Positions 1 through 10,030 of a stretch of 64,000 nucleotides of DNA are shown piece by piece. The translations under genes were made by a program, and so were the position numbers. Position 1 is the stretch's first letter; the number at the start of each line of letters is the position of its first letter. The stretch comes from Companilactobacillus bobalius (GTDB lineage: Bacteria > Bacillota > Bacilli > Lactobacillales > Lactobacillaceae): assembly GCF_009764355.1 (NCBI RefSeq), contig NZ_LNUA01000032.1, positions 124,001-188,000 on the forward strand, read 5' to 3'. Below the pieces are notes generated by a model. The model was not told where the DNA came from. It made no database searches and saw only the letters and a program-made list of their open reading frames with translations.

Positions 1-2
1 TT

Positions 3-3000
3 TCTAATGGACTAATGCAGCTAACAAGTGGCTTGAAATCAGCAACTGCAGCCGGTATGGAGTACAACAAGGAACAAGATACGATGAAGACCGTTTGGAC
101 TTCACTGACAACGGAAGCACCCAGAGATGGGAAAGTTTTAGTTGATTATATTAATTCTTTGTCACAGCACTCTATTTATGCAGCTGATACGATCAACAAA
201 ATGTCTCAGTCGTTCTACCACGTTCATTCAAATGTTGCTGAAACTAAGGACTGGACTAATTCATTTATCGCCTTGGGTTCAACTCTACATATGTCAAATG
301 ATGCACTAGCTGAATCAGGTGAGCAATTTGCTAAGATTGTTGCCGGCGGTAAAGCCAGTTCAGAAGATATGGCCGTCATGATTAACCGATTCCCTATGTT
401 TGGTGAAGCCTTGCAAAAAGCTACTGGTAAGTCCATGAAACAGCTATATGCTATGTCAGCGGCTGGTAAACTTAGTGCTACACAATTCACTGAAACTCTT
501 GAATATCTAGGCAAGAAATATTCTGGCGGTACTCAAGAGGCTATGACATCATACATGGGGATGGGAATGTATATCCATTCAAGGTTTAGCAAATTAATGG
601 GTGATGTTATGTCACAAACCTTCAATACTACTAAATCGGCAAGTGGTGCTATTCGTGATCTTTTATCAGATGATGCGATGCAAAAGTATTCAAAAGCTAT
701 TGGGTCAGCCACAGCCACTGTTTTAAATGGTATTGGTGACATTATTAAATATGTTGATGGTCATAAAGATACCATTATGAAAATTGGTAAAGATGTCGGT
801 GAGATAGCTTCAATCTTTGGTAAAGCTGTTTGGAATGATATGAAGTCTATCATGACAACCATTGCTAATATGTTTGGGTTAACTGATAAAAATGCCAAGG
901 ATTCAGCCGATCCTCTGAAGACATTTGAAAGCCTATTAAGTGCTGCTGCTAAACACAAGAAGTCAATTCAAGCTATTGCTGGAGCACTAGTTGCAATTAA
1001 GGGCTTTAAAATGGCTAAGGGTGTCTTTGATCCATTATTAAAGATTGCTGGTATCGGCATTAAAGATGGTGGATTGTTGTCCAAGCTATTTGGAAATGGT
1101 AAAGCCGGAAAATCATTTGATGTAAGTAAGTTTATTGGCATTAATGATTTAAAAAAAGCTAATGGATTCGGAGAGAAGTTTAAAGCCTTAGGAAATAGTG
1201 CTGGTATGAAATTTGCCGGTGGTATTACTGCTGTAGTTGGAGCAGTTGATTTATATAAAGGAATTAAATCTAAAAATCAAGATCAAAAGTTTAGTGGAAT
1301 TGGTTCTGGTATTGGTACCGCCATTGGAGGTGGAATCGGAGCGTATTTTGGGCAACCAGCTTTAGGTGCCATGATAGGACAGGCGTTGGGTAAATTAGGT
1401 GGTCTAGGAGCTAGTAACTTCTTAACAGGTTATAATGACTATTCATCTAAACATAAGCCTAAAAACATAGTACAAAAAGTTGGCTATAATTTTGCTCAAG
1501 CAAAAGAACAATGGTCTAAAAATATGACCAGTTTAAAAAAATACCATCCTGTTTTACATTTTTTAATTAAAATTCCAATTAGTGCCTTCAAAAATAAATT
1601 AGGAATAATAGCATCTGTTGGTAGAGCAGCAATAAACGGATTAGCGGATTTATGGGATATTGGGAAAGATTCTTTTATGGGACGTTTTGACAAAATAATT
1701 CCAGACGTTAAGAAAAACTTTAGTAATATGATTAAAGGAATCCAAACGGATTGGAAAAATATATGGAATCCTAAAAATATCAAAAAACCTCAAGCTACAC
1801 ATAAGTCGTCAAAAAGTCAAACACATAAAACCAGCATAACCTCAACTGAAATTAAAAAAGTAGCTTCTCAAAAATCAATCAGTAAAAAAGATATTGAAAA
1901 TGTGAAAATGATGGCTGGTGCTGTAAAGAAATATCAAGCGGCACTAAATTCATTAAAGAGTTCTCTTAAAAGCTCTGGAATAGCCAAGGATTTAGACAAG
2001 CTAGAAACCAGTTTTAGTGGTACATACAAATCTTTAAATAAGATGACCAAGCCTTTTGGCAAAGTAGCGAAAAGTTTCAATAGTCTCTCAAAATTCAAAA
2101 TTGGTAAAAATGATCCGTTCAAAACTATAAAAAATGATTTAAATAATTTTGAAAAGTACCTTAAGAAGAGTAAATTATCTAAATATATAAATGATTTAGA
2201 TAAGAATATTAAGAAGTCGAAGTTATCTAAAGATTTTGACAAACTAACAAAATCCCTTTCTAAAGATACTAAAAAGTGGGACAGATTCTCTAAGCCTATT
2301 CAAAAAGTGTCCAAATCCTTTAGTTCTCTAAATTCATTTGGAAAAATGATGAAAAAAGATCCGTTTAAAGATTTTAGCAAAGATTTAAAGAACCTAAATT
2401 CTGTTTTAAAGAACAGTAAAATCGATAAATATTTAGAAAATCTCAAAAAAGAATTATCTAAGGGAAAACTTGCTGACTTATTTAGTAAGCTTGATAAATC
2501 TATTCAGGCGAATGTTAAATCATGGACTAAGTTCACTTCACCTATCAAACAAGTAACCAAGGCATTTAGCGAATTAAACAAATTTATTAAATCCTATGAT
2601 AAAAGCGATCCCTTTGAACGTTTGGGTAAAAGCTTCGATAATTTGTCGAAAACATTATCTAAAAATAATCTAGGAGTTTTGTTACAGAATCAGATTAAAC
2701 AAGCTAATAAAGCTACTAGTTCAATAACATTTGATAAATCATTTAAAAATGCGGTTGATAACATAATGTCCGTATTATCAACTTTCGATACTTCTTTCAA
2801 GGAAGGATGGAAAAATGCTTGGAAGGATGCTAAGTCTGATCAAAGTGATGCCCTAAAGGGAATTCAGAAAAATTTTCAATCGAAGACATCTTCAATTATT
2901 AAAGATGAAAATAGTTTCTCATCCGAATTTTTAAAAGATTGGAAGTCATGGCTTTCATCTGTTAAAAGCAAATTTAAGACTTCATTTAATTCTTTACCGG

Positions 3001-4274
3001 GACTAGCTAGTACCGCATTAGGAAAAGTTATAACTAACGTTAACAAAGGTATTGGTGGAATCAATTCAGTTATCACTGAATTTGGTGGCAAGTCACTTAG
3101 TTTAGCTAAGTATGCTACAGGTACTTCTGGTACTCCAAAAGGAAATTTGGCAGTGGTTGGTGAGCAAGGATACGAACTGGCTTATGACAAGAAAAATGGT
3201 ATTTATCCCGTCGGATTAAAGGGTGAAGAAGTTCGCTACTTGGGTTCTGATACAGCAGTTCTTCCACATAATTTATCAGAGCAATTTATGGGAATGGTTG
3301 CTAGTCTACCGCACCATGCTTCAGGTAAGGGCGATGTAAATAAAGCCTCTGAAGATATGACAGATTATTTGTTTGAGCATTTGGACGAATTAAAAAAAGA
3401 CCCAGTTCCATTTTTAAAGAAGCCTTACTTTGAAAAGGCTAGCTTTAGTGGAAATGAGTTTATTAGTCGTTTTGGAAATGCTATTTCAAATGGTTTCTTA
3501 AAGGCTATTGCAAAGCCATTTAAAAAGACTTTAGCAGATTTAGACTTTAGTGGTGCTGGTGGTGCTAGACCCGCTTCTGCATACGGTCCAATGATTAAGG
3601 CTGCCGCCGCTTACATGCACCAGAAGATAACTGATTTTAATGTAGATATGATTGAACGTATTATCGGCAATGAATCTGGCGGTAATCCACACGCTATTAA
3701 TTTGACTGATAATAATGCTAAAGCCGGTACACCATCAAAAGGAATTTTGCAGTATATTGACCCAACATTTAATAATTACGCTATGCCTGGACACAAGAAT
3801 ATTTGGAATCCGTTAGATCAACTAATTGCACTGTTTAATGATGCTACATGGCGTTCTGATATGGGTATGGGCTATAACGGTAAGTATGGCGAATGGCGCG
3901 GTCAAGCTAGTGGTCCTTCTGGTCCAAGATTAATGGCTAACGGTGGACATGTCTTTGGCGCTACTAATGCCATTATCGGTGAAGCTGGTGACGAATTTGC
4001 AATTAATCCTGCTAAGCCATCAGCTATCCCATTAATAGGAGATTTAATGGGGAGAATGGCAGATTATCACCCAGAATTTAGAGCCTCAAATTTAACAAGC
4101 AATATCAGCGCTGACCTTGGTCAAAAACTGGATATTGTCATTAATCTACTAGGTTCTATTGAAGGTAAGAACTTTGCTCCTGAAATTAACATCGCTAGAA
4201 CAAGTAGCAATATGAACAGACAAAACGCCAGAGAAACGGCTGTATATAGTTATCAACAAGGAGGTAGACAATAG
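3..4274 (+). CDS. Phage tail tape measure protein with C-terminal lytic transglycosylase domain (5' partial)
   Basis: The reading frame is open to the left window edge, so the true N-terminus lies outside; the first in-window ATG is at 15. The product is over 1,400 residues, typical of siphophage tape measure proteins, which set tail length and span the tail lumen. The N-terminal ~200 residues resemble the tape-measure N-terminal domain. A Gly/Ala-rich hydrophobic stretch follows, then a Lys/Ser-rich helical repeat region (about residues 600-950). Near residue 1218 the motif IIGNESGGNPHAIN with a downstream GILQY is typical of SLT-type transglycosylases, with the Glu as likely catalytic acid; this would open peptidoglycan during DNA entry. 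The next gene starts immediately after the stop. Confidence 0.92.
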   Translation, partial: SNGLMQLTSGLKSATAAGMEYNKEQDTMKTVWTSLTTEAPRDGKVLVDYINSLSQHSIYAADTINKMSQSFYHVHSNVAETKDWTNSFIALGSTLHMSNDALAESGEQFAKIVAGGKASSEDMAVMINRFPMFGEALQKATGKSMKQLYAMSAAGKLSATQFTETLEYLGKKYSGGTQEAMTSYMGMGMYIHSRFSKLMGDVMSQTFNTTKSASGAIRDLLSDDAMQKYSKAIGSATATVLNGIGDIIKYVDGHKDTIMKIGKDVGEIASIFGKAVWNDMKSIMTTIANMFGLTDKNAKDSADPLKTFESLLSAAAKHKKSIQAIAGALVAIKGFKMAKGVFDPLLKIAGIGIKDGGLLSKLFGNGKAGKSFDVSKFIGINDLKKANGFGEKFKALGNSAGMKFAGGITAVVGAVDLYKGIKSKNQDQKFSGIGSGIGTAIGGGIGAYFGQPALGAMIGQALGKLGGLGASNFLTGYNDYSSKHKPKNIVQKVGYNFAQAKEQWSKNMTSLKKYHPVLHFLIKIPISAFKNKLGIIASVGRAAINGLADLWDIGKDSFMGRFDKIIPDVKKNFSNMIKGIQTDWKNIWNPKNIKKPQATHKSSKSQTHKTSITSTEIKKVASQKSISKKDIENVKMMAGAVKKYQAALNSLKSSLKSSGIAKDLDKLETSFSGTYKSLNKMTKPFGKVAKSFNSLSKFKIGKNDPFKTIKNDLNNFEKYLKKSKLSKYINDLDKNIKKSKLSKDFDKLTKSLSKDTKKWDRFSKPIQKVSKSFSSLNSFGKMMKKDPFKDFSKDLKNLNSVLKNSKIDKYLENLKKELSKGKLADLFSKLDKSIQANVKSWTKFTSPIKQVTKAFSELNKFIKSYDKSDPFERLGKSFDNLSKTLSKNNLGVLLQNQIKQANKATSSITFDKSFKNAVDNIMSVLSTFDTSFKEGWKNAWKDAKSDQSDALKGIQKNFQSKTSSIIKDENSFSSEFLKDWKSWLSSVKSKFKTSFNSLPGLASTALGKVITNVNKGIGGINSVITEFGGKSLSLAKYATGTSGTPKGNLAVVGEQGYELAYDKKNGIYPVGLKGEEVRYLGSDTAVLPHNLSEQFMGMVASLPHHASGKGDVNKASEDMTDYLFEHLDELKKDPVPFLKKPYFEKASFSGNEFISRFGNAISNGFLKAIAKPFKKTLADLDFSGAGGARPASAYGPMIKAAAAYMHQKITDFNVDMIERIIGNESGGNPHAINLTDNNAKAGTPSKGILQYIDPTFNNYAMPGHKNIWNPLDQLIALFNDATWRSDMGMGYNGKYGEWRGQASGPSGPRLMANGGHVFGATNAIIGEAGDEFAINPAKPSAIPLIGDLMGRMADYHPEFRASNLTSNISADLGQKLDIVINLLGSIEGKNFAPEINIARTSSNMNRQNARETAVYSYQQGGRQ

Positions 4275-5204
4275 TTGACTAATAAAGTATTTAAAGATGA
4301 GACACTTCAAAATCCCAAGCCTCATGCTTATGGTTTTTCAAACGGCCATGACAATCCTTCAAGATTGCCGCTTGATCCTTTTGAGTTGGCCATTAGTAAT
4401 GATGGAATTGATTGGACATCTTACTACGATGATGAGGATTTATTTGGTGCTCACTTATATGACTGGGACCCAGCAATAGCTAATCCTGTTGAAAATTGGC
4501 AAAAGATGAACACTAGAGACGGTCAGCGTCTCACATCATCTAGCTTTGATAGTCGAGATATTTCAACTACTTGGGAAGTTAAGGGGGATAGTAGAGCTGA
4601 GTTTTCTATGATACTTGCTGAATTACAAAATTTCTTTTTGTCTCGTGGCGAGTTTTGGATTGTATTTGGTAATGAACCCACATTTAAATATCGAGTAAAG
4701 TTGAAGCCAATGGCGCCAACGTATTTCAATGAGAGACAGGGTACATTTGTTCTAACTTTTAACAATTACACGGGAGTACGGGAGTCAGTGGCAACTTCTT
4801 TAGAAGTATTTGATAAAAATAAAAACTTCTTTTCTTACGGCATGGGAATACCCAATAGGGATATATCCTTTGAGTCCAAAGAAAAGAAGTTTTCTATTTA
4901 TAATCCAAGCTCAATGGCTATTGATCCATTGGGGCAAAGCCATTATCTAAAAATTCATATTAGGGGAAGTGGTTCGCCAACCCTGACCAATAAAAGTACC
5001 GGCGAAACATTCACTTATAACCGTGTTTTAGGTTTAAGCGATGAATTGATTTTAGACGGTGTTGACCCGTATCTAAACGGTCAACCGGACGGAATCAATA
5101 GTAATCATGGAACAATTTCACTAGTAAAAGGTGATAACGAGTTTGAAATTTCTGGCCTGTCAAACTCAGATGTCGCCTTTGAATTCTACTTCATCTATTT
5201 CTAA
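4275..5204 (+). CDS. Distal tail protein (Dit-like)
   Basis: This 309-residue protein sits directly between the tape measure gene and the tail endopeptidase/Tal gene, the conserved position of Dit in siphophages. It starts with TTG at 4275, preceded by a good Shine-Dalgarno (AAGGAGGT) that lies in the end of the tape measure gene. The content fits the phage tail family: an N-terminal ring-forming part (DISTTWEVKGDSRAEF region) and a C-terminal beta-rich galectin-like part. Dit hexamers connect the tail tube to the tip complex. Its stop overlaps the next start by one base (5204), indicating translational coupling. Assignment rests mainly on position and general similarity. Confidence 0.8.
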   Translation: MTNKVFKDETLQNPKPHAYGFSNGHDNPSRLPLDPFELAISNDGIDWTSYYDDEDLFGAHLYDWDPAIANPVENWQKMNTRDGQRLTSSSFDSRDISTTWEVKGDSRAEFSMILAELQNFFLSRGEFWIVFGNEPTFKYRVKLKPMAPTYFNERQGTFVLTFNNYTGVRESVATSLEVFDKNKNFFSYGMGIPNRDISFESKEKKFSIYNPSSMAIDPLGQSHYLKIHIRGSGSPTLTNKSTGETFTYNRVLGLSDELILDGVDPYLNGQPDGINSNHGTISLVKGDNEFEISGLSNSDVAFEFYFIYF

Positions 5205-7018
5205 TGCTAGCCTTTAACGGACATAAAATTTACATTCGATCATTCAACGGCCAGAAAGAAGAATGGTTGACAAGTCTTAACGAGGATACATTTCAAATAG
5301 ATTATCAGATTAGTTCAACGTTTCAGTTATCTTTTACAGCGTTTTTAACTAAAGATAATGGCGTTTCATTCGACCTGCTGAAGAACGATGCTTATATCAT
5401 TTTTGACGGTCAAAAGTATCAAATCAAGCAGTGTGTGTCTAAATACGTTGATGATTTTGTTACTAAAGATGTCACGGCAACACATGAAATATTTGGTATT
5501 CAAAATTTTAGGCAGTTCAAAGTTAACAAGGGAAGCCAAAGCTATTCCATTGATTCAATGATGAAATTTATCTTTGATAGTCAGTACAATTCAGGCTATT
5601 CATACCAAATTAATGGAAGCTTTCCCACTATTGATATTACGGATTGGGGTAACTGTTCTGGTTTGGACGCAATTCAAAAAGCCGTTGATTCATATGGAGC
5701 ACGTTGGCTTCCAAATGGAAAAACGGTTTTAATCTATGATCAAAATTCGTATAAGATTGCTACCAACCGACAATTCATCTGGTCTCATAACACCAACGAT
5801 ATTGAGTTATCGGTAGATTCAACTTCAATAGTCAATGGAGCTATGCTGTATGGTGCCACAGTTGATGATTCCCACAGTTCAACAGCTGATGGAACCTCAA
5901 CAAGCGATTCTATTGGCTCATCTAGCACATCGGCAGCAACTTCTACTGGCAATGCTCGGGGAACTATTTCAACTATGGAAGATGGTGGAGCACCCGTTTA
6001 TAGCTCACCGGTAGGAAATAACTTTACCGGTCAAAAACTACCAAATGGTAGTAAATGGGCTATTGATAAGCAAGTATCAATTAACGGTGTTGTCTGGTAT
6101 CGTGTTGCCACAAACGAATGGGTAAGTGAGAAATATTTCTCATTTGATAAATCTGGAGATGTCAAGCCAGAACAACAAGTTATCGAGCAAGTCTGGGGTC
6201 AAGGTACTATTAAGGCTGCTGACATAACCACTGGTACTGGTGACAAGGAAACTACTATCACGCCAGCTTTTGCTAAAATTTATGATTCTCCATATTCTGG
6301 TCAACATGAAATTTCTGGTCGCACACTACCTAACGGCAGTCAATGGAAGATCGATGGAACCGTATCAGATGGTTATGGCGGAAAAACTTGGTATCGTGTA
6401 GCAACTAACGAATGGGTTTGTGCTGATGATATCAACTTTGACGGTGATACAGATGTTGAGCCTAAATCAACCGAAGCAGCTACCGATGATACAGCAAAGG
6501 CAGATACGGACGAAGTAAAATACTATTTTAATCCGTTCTTTTACTACAGCTTAGCTTCACGTTCTAAGCACGGTTTAATCATCGGCGAAGATATTACTAA
6601 TGACCAAATTAAAGATCCAGAACAGATGAAGAAGTATGCTGATTCAGTAATGCAAACCGAACCAGTAGTTGAATTGACTGTTAACTTGTCAGCTCAAGAT
6701 GACAGTTTGAATATTGGCGATACGCTGTTTTTGAATGCTGAACCTCTCGGAATTAAAACAATGATCACACTAAATGGAATCAGTGGTAATCCGTTGACAA
6801 ACAACAGCCCTATGACCGTCACACTTGATAATTCAAAACTATCCAAACGTGATATTAATTATGAAATGTCTGATAAGATTCGTCTTGCAAATCGAAACAA
6901 TGTCCTACTTAATAAAGCTTTTAAAAAGCAAGAAGCCAAACTTAGTGAAGCAACTAAGTCTATAAAGAGTATGAATGACAAAATAAATAAAATTAAATTA
7001 AATAAGGAGGGAAGCTAA
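5204..7018 (+). CDS. Tail tip protein (Tal/prophage endopeptidase family) with two SLAP-type wall-binding modules
   Basis: The 604-residue protein follows Dit and has the N-terminal baseplate-hub organisation of the prophage endopeptidase tail family. After residue ~215 comes a Ser/Thr-rich linker and then two repeats (about residues 262-312 and 355-412). Each has a LPNGS.W.ID core and ends in WYRVATNEWV, the hallmark of lactobacillar SLAP (surface-layer protein) modules. The same ending occurs in the chromosomal secreted proteins at 24982 and 26981. I infer that the modules help the tail tip engage the host wall. The C-terminal part returns to hub-like sequence and ends in a Lys-rich helix. 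Its stop overlaps the next gene's start. Confidence 0.82.
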   Translation: MLAFNGHKIYIRSFNGQKEEWLTSLNEDTFQIDYQISSTFQLSFTAFLTKDNGVSFDLLKNDAYIIFDGQKYQIKQCVSKYVDDFVTKDVTATHEIFGIQNFRQFKVNKGSQSYSIDSMMKFIFDSQYNSGYSYQINGSFPTIDITDWGNCSGLDAIQKAVDSYGARWLPNGKTVLIYDQNSYKIATNRQFIWSHNTNDIELSVDSTSIVNGAMLYGATVDDSHSSTADGTSTSDSIGSSSTSAATSTGNARGTISTMEDGGAPVYSSPVGNNFTGQKLPNGSKWAIDKQVSINGVVWYRVATNEWVSEKYFSFDKSGDVKPEQQVIEQVWGQGTIKAADITTGTGDKETTITPAFAKIYDSPYSGQHEISGRTLPNGSQWKIDGTVSDGYGGKTWYRVATNEWVCADDINFDGDTDVEPKSTEAATDDTAKADTDEVKYYFNPFFYYSLASRSKHGLIIGEDITNDQIKDPEQMKKYADSVMQTEPVVELTVNLSAQDDSLNIGDTLFLNAEPLGIKTMITLNGISGNPLTNNSPMTVTLDNSKLSKRDINYEMSDKIRLANRNNVLLNKAFKKQEAKLSEATKSIKSMNDKINKIKLNKEGS

Positions 7019-7668
7019 TGGAACCAATGCAAATTGTAAATTACAGTCGATTGAATCGAATGCACATCAACAAAACGGCCGACACGGGCACAAAGATTTT
7101 CGACGATTCTGGTGGCTATGTTTTAAAAATTCTTGGAAAAGATGATGATGGTAATGTCATCGCTCAAAAATATAAGCTGCTAGATATTACTAAAGATACG
7201 CAACTATCCATTCCAGAAATTGCTTCATTGGAAGGAATTGATGGAAACGAGCTACATTTGGATAGGCTAACTCAAGAACAAATCGGCCCTTCGATGTTCC
7301 ACTCAACTACTTATAATATCGAAGAAGTCGAAAATGCAATCAATACTGTATTGAAGAACCAAGCAGTTGAGGATTCAAATATCCAGCTGCTGGTTAATTT
7401 TTTCCAACAATTTACTCCGGATAAACTAAGCCAAATAAGCAATGAATTGTCTGAATCAATTTCCGAATCTTATGCCAAAAAATCGGAAGTCGATCAAAAA
7501 CTCGGGGAATTAGAAACGAGAATGAAAAATATCGAAGGAAGATTTCCTAGTAATCCAAATCCAAATGGATATCGTCCACCAAATTACACTGGTGATTATG
7601 GTATTAGCGATGCTTACAGCTGGAAGAGTAAGTTACACCAAATGGATGATGAAATGGAGGATAAATAA
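7018..7668 (+). CDS. Phage tail/baseplate protein of unknown function
   Basis: This 216-residue protein is translationally coupled to Tal (overlap at 7018) with a strong Shine-Dalgarno (AAGGAGGG). The N-terminal ~90 residues look like a compact beta-rich baseplate domain of the BppU-N kind, but I cannot assign the family firmly. Residues ~125-175 are predicted coiled coil (repeated ELSESIS, VDQKLGELETRMKNIEG), suggesting an oligomeric fibre or spacer. The tail is Pro/Asn/Tyr-rich. Position indicates a structural component of the tail tip or receptor-binding apparatus. Confidence 0.7.
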   Translation: MEPMQIVNYSRLNRMHINKTADTGTKIFDDSGGYVLKILGKDDDGNVIAQKYKLLDITKDTQLSIPEIASLEGIDGNELHLDRLTQEQIGPSMFHSTTYNIEEVENAINTVLKNQAVEDSNIQLLVNFFQQFTPDKLSQISNELSESISESYAKKSEVDQKLGELETRMKNIEGRFPSNPNPNGYRPPNYTGDYGISDAYSWKSKLHQMDDEMEDK

Positions 7669-8585
7669 TGGAAGATAACATTTTCCCTGGATCATATGAA
7701 AATTATGATTATGATTCTGTTGATAGTGCTTTACCGACGACTCAAGCACTATTTTTTTGTACCAATTTAGCTGAGGCCTCATATCTGCCAACACAATACA
7801 CTACTGATGAAAGTAACCATATTACGCCTGAAGGTTGGTCTCAACTACTATTTTTGGGACACAAATTTCAACCTGCTTACATGGTGCAAGGATTGGCAGG
7901 AAACTACCAATTTGAACTTAATTTCCTAACTCCTAATGCAGATATAGAAGATTTAAGCGGATATGTTGGTGATGGTAATGCGCTAAGAGATAAGCTAATC
8001 ACTTTTGAAGGAACAGATGCAAGTGGTGCCTATATTCGTTCTGATGTTGGTTTTGAAACTTCTCAAGCTTCAGAAGGAATTATCACTTGGCAACCTGAAT
8101 CAATTATTGCTCAAGCAAAAGGACACTTTAAGTCAGCTCATTTCATTATTGAAAGTGTGGATCGTGATAGAGCGATTACTACGTTAGATTTTGACTTGCA
8201 AATAATTGGAAATCAAAATGCTATGCCACACCGTTTTTCCGTCTATATTTCAGAATTTCAACGTGCTTTGCTGATGATTCATGATTTGATTGAGACTGGT
8301 AGAAAACAGCTTGCTTATTACGTCGCTTTATATGTAGCTATTGTAAAAAAGAAAATTGACGATATACAAAGCCAAATGGCCGATTTAAAGGCTCAAAATC
8401 AAACTAATGTTCAAGCCCTATCTGATTTGCAAAATCAAATCAAAGCCAGCAATCTTGTGACTGCAAGCAATGCTCAAAATTTAATTTCGCAAATGATTAC
8501 AAGTGGCCAAGTTGATGTTAGCCAAACTATGAATACGTCAATCAGAAGCAAACTACAAAATATGAATAGTGAAATGGGGTCTTAA
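7668..8585 (+). CDS. Phage baseplate/receptor-binding region protein, hypothetical
   Basis: A 305-residue protein overlapping the previous stop by one base and read in the same operon. The first ~200 residues are mixed alpha/beta without a motif I recognise. Residues ~205-285 are strongly helical and coiled-coil-like (IQSQMADLKAQNQTNVQAL), so it probably trimerises. The acidic N-terminus and tail-tip location suggest an upper baseplate or receptor-binding component. No catalytic motif is visible, and function is inferred from position only. Confidence 0.65.
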   Translation: MEDNIFPGSYENYDYDSVDSALPTTQALFFCTNLAEASYLPTQYTTDESNHITPEGWSQLLFLGHKFQPAYMVQGLAGNYQFELNFLTPNADIEDLSGYVGDGNALRDKLITFEGTDASGAYIRSDVGFETSQASEGIITWQPESIIAQAKGHFKSAHFIIESVDRDRAITTLDFDLQIIGNQNAMPHRFSVYISEFQRALLMIHDLIETGRKQLAYYVALYVAIVKKKIDDIQSQMADLKAQNQTNVQALSDLQNQIKASNLVTASNAQNLISQMITSGQVDVSQTMNTSIRSKLQNMNSEMGS

Positions 8586-8587
8586 TA

Positions 8588-9181
8588 ATGGAAAACCAAG
8601 ATATAGATTTGCTCGGTCAAACGGTTGGAAATATGCCTTATAAAATCGGAATCGTTGATCAAAACGGTAATTTAAAAAATCAATTTGTGGCAAATGCTTC
8701 TACCAATCGGATTGATATTCCAGAAATATTTCTAAGCGGCGGCGGTTCAACAGGTGGAAGTACAGGCGGTAACGCTGGTGGAACTACTACTGGAGGAACT
8801 ACTGGTGGTGGAACTTCTTCAAGCCAAGTATCACAATTGCCATCCACTTTAAATCTGTTTAGTGGTTCAGCTGTTGGAAGTATTTTTATGATAATCAATA
8901 CGATTGAAGATGCTGCAAGTGCTATATCAATAGTAGTGGCAATCGGCACTGCTCTAGTATGGGTGTTTAATCGATTGGTTATTAAACCTTTATCTGATTC
9001 TATGGATCGATTGTCTAGTGAAATTAAGGATTTTAAAAATGATTCAAAATTTGAACATGATGAATTTAGGAGACATTTTGAAGAACTAGACGATAATGTA
9101 CATAAACATGATGAAGATATTGTTTCAATAAAAGAGCAAATTCATACTCTATTTAAGAGAGGTAATTCACATGAAAAATAA
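8588..9181 (+). CDS. Chimeric phage protein: baseplate-type N-terminus, Gly-rich linker, XhlA-like membrane/coiled-coil C-terminus
   Basis: The 197-residue ORF has three parts. Residues 1-48 look like a small tail protein, about 49-75 form a Gly/Ser/Thr linker (repeated GGSTGG), and from ~100 onward there is a membrane-spanning segment (IVVAIGTALVWVF) and a charged coiled coil. The C-terminal ~97 residues are nearly identical to the separate ORF at 10094-10387, with long stretches of identical DNA between 8886-9181 and 10090-10387. I infer a recombination or assembly fusion of a tail gene to an XhlA-like lysis-associated gene. Its end overlaps the start of a decayed holin. Confidence 0.6.
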   Translation: MENQDIDLLGQTVGNMPYKIGIVDQNGNLKNQFVANASTNRIDIPEIFLSGGGSTGGSTGGNAGGTTTGGTTGGGTSSSQVSQLPSTLNLFSGSAVGSIFMIINTIEDAASAISIVVAIGTALVWVFNRLVIKPLSDSMDRLSSEIKDFKNDSKFEHDEFRRHFEELDDNVHKHDEDIVSIKEQIHTLFKRGNSHEK

Positions 9182-9413
9182 ATTAACTATTAAAAATCAA
9201 AATAAAAATCAATTAATATCTATGGTTTCCTTACGCTTAGTATTAATCTTACTGCACATATATTTGGTGATTACACGGATGGTGATTTCAAAATTCCAGT
9301 AATTCAAGTGAATTGTAATAAATTTGCGGGTTATAGCTGGATCACTTGGATTAATTTATGATACTTCAGGAAAGGATGGTGGGCGTAAACAATACAAGCA
9401 ATATCGCTGCTGA
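9171..9413 (+). pseudogene. Decayed phi-LC3-type holin (copy A)
   Basis: The first ~40 bases and the last ~30 bases match the holin at 10377, and the distance from start to the shared GSLGLIYDT end is identical (180 nt in both). The middle is heavily substituted and contains in-frame stops, so no holin can be made. Substitution without length change is the same pattern seen in the damaged chromosomal genes of this window. After the conserved end the frame continues for a few codons to a stop at 9413 and overlaps the next ORF. Confidence 0.6.
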
Positions 9414-9822
9414 AATGCAGGCAACTGAAAAGGGCTGGACACTAATCCAAAATAGTGATCTAGCCTTTTCTATTGAAAATATGTATGAATGGACGGTCAG
9501 AGAATCTGATAATAAATTAGTTCACAAATCAACAGGCAAAACGCCTGTTGAAGCCAAAAAGCCCGATGGGACAATTGTTTCTAATGATCAATTAAATGGC
9601 AAAGGAAAGGATAAGAGTTATCAGGAAGGTAAGACGGCCATGGATAATCAAGCTGTCCAAGAGGACGCCTCCTTCATGATCAATAATCAAATCACTACAT
9701 GTGGCTTTGATATCTCAATAATCCCTAGCGTACAGCTTGATGATACTTCAGTTAACTACATTTCGGGTCTTGAAAACATCAATAAGTTTTTGAAATCCGC
9801 CGAAACTATCACAGCTAAGTAG
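9358..9822 (+). CDS. Phage hypothetical protein upstream of XkdX
   Basis: The 154-residue ORF directly precedes an XkdX-type gene, a position usually filled by a small tail-fibre or chaperone-like protein. It is hydrophilic, with TEKGWTLIQNSDLAFSIENM near the start, and shows no membrane segment. The start is uncertain: the first ATG (9358) lies inside the decayed holin and lacks a clear ribosome-binding site, and 9376 is an alternative. The start may have been created by fusion of holin sequence to a truncated tail gene. Function unknown. Confidence 0.5.
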   Translation: MILQERMVGVNNTSNIAAEMQATEKGWTLIQNSDLAFSIENMYEWTVRESDNKLVHKSTGKTPVEAKKPDGTIVSNDQLNGKGKDKSYQEGKTAMDNQAVQEDASFMINNQITTCGFDISIIPSVQLDDTSVNYISGLENINKFLKSAETITAK

Positions 9823-9889
9823 TCGATAAAAGCATGCTCCCTTGCTGGTAGTGGTGGCGGTCGGGATAATTTAAAAGGAGTAATTAAAA

Positions 9890-10030
9890 ATGACAGAAGC
9901 ATTAAAAATTGAATTCGGATGGGGAACAATGAAAGAAAGCGACATCTTTGGTTATGTTCCTATGATTATCTCTAAAGATGATTATAAATACATTACTGGA
10001 AAAGAATATCAAGCAACTAAAGAGGGCTAG
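9890..10030 (+). CDS. XkdX family phage protein
   Basis: A 46-residue ORF with a strong Shine-Dalgarno (AAAAGGAG) 9 nt upstream of ATG. The C-terminal pattern (MIISKDDYKYITGKEYQ) matches the XkdX family, tiny proteins found between tail genes and lysis genes in PBSX-like and many lactobacillar phages. Their role is unknown. A terminator hairpin overlaps its stop codon. Confidence 0.8.
   Translation: MTEALKIEFGWGTMKESDIFGYVPMIISKDDYKYITGKEYQATKEG

Noticed and set aside
5880..5960. Ser/Thr-rich stretch of the tail protein as microsatellite phase variation tract
   Set aside because: Codons are varied and no homopolymer or short tandem repeat is present.
8680..8949. Minus-strand Pro-rich ORF
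   Set aside because: It is the complement of the Gly-rich linker of the tail gene, hence a compositional shadow.
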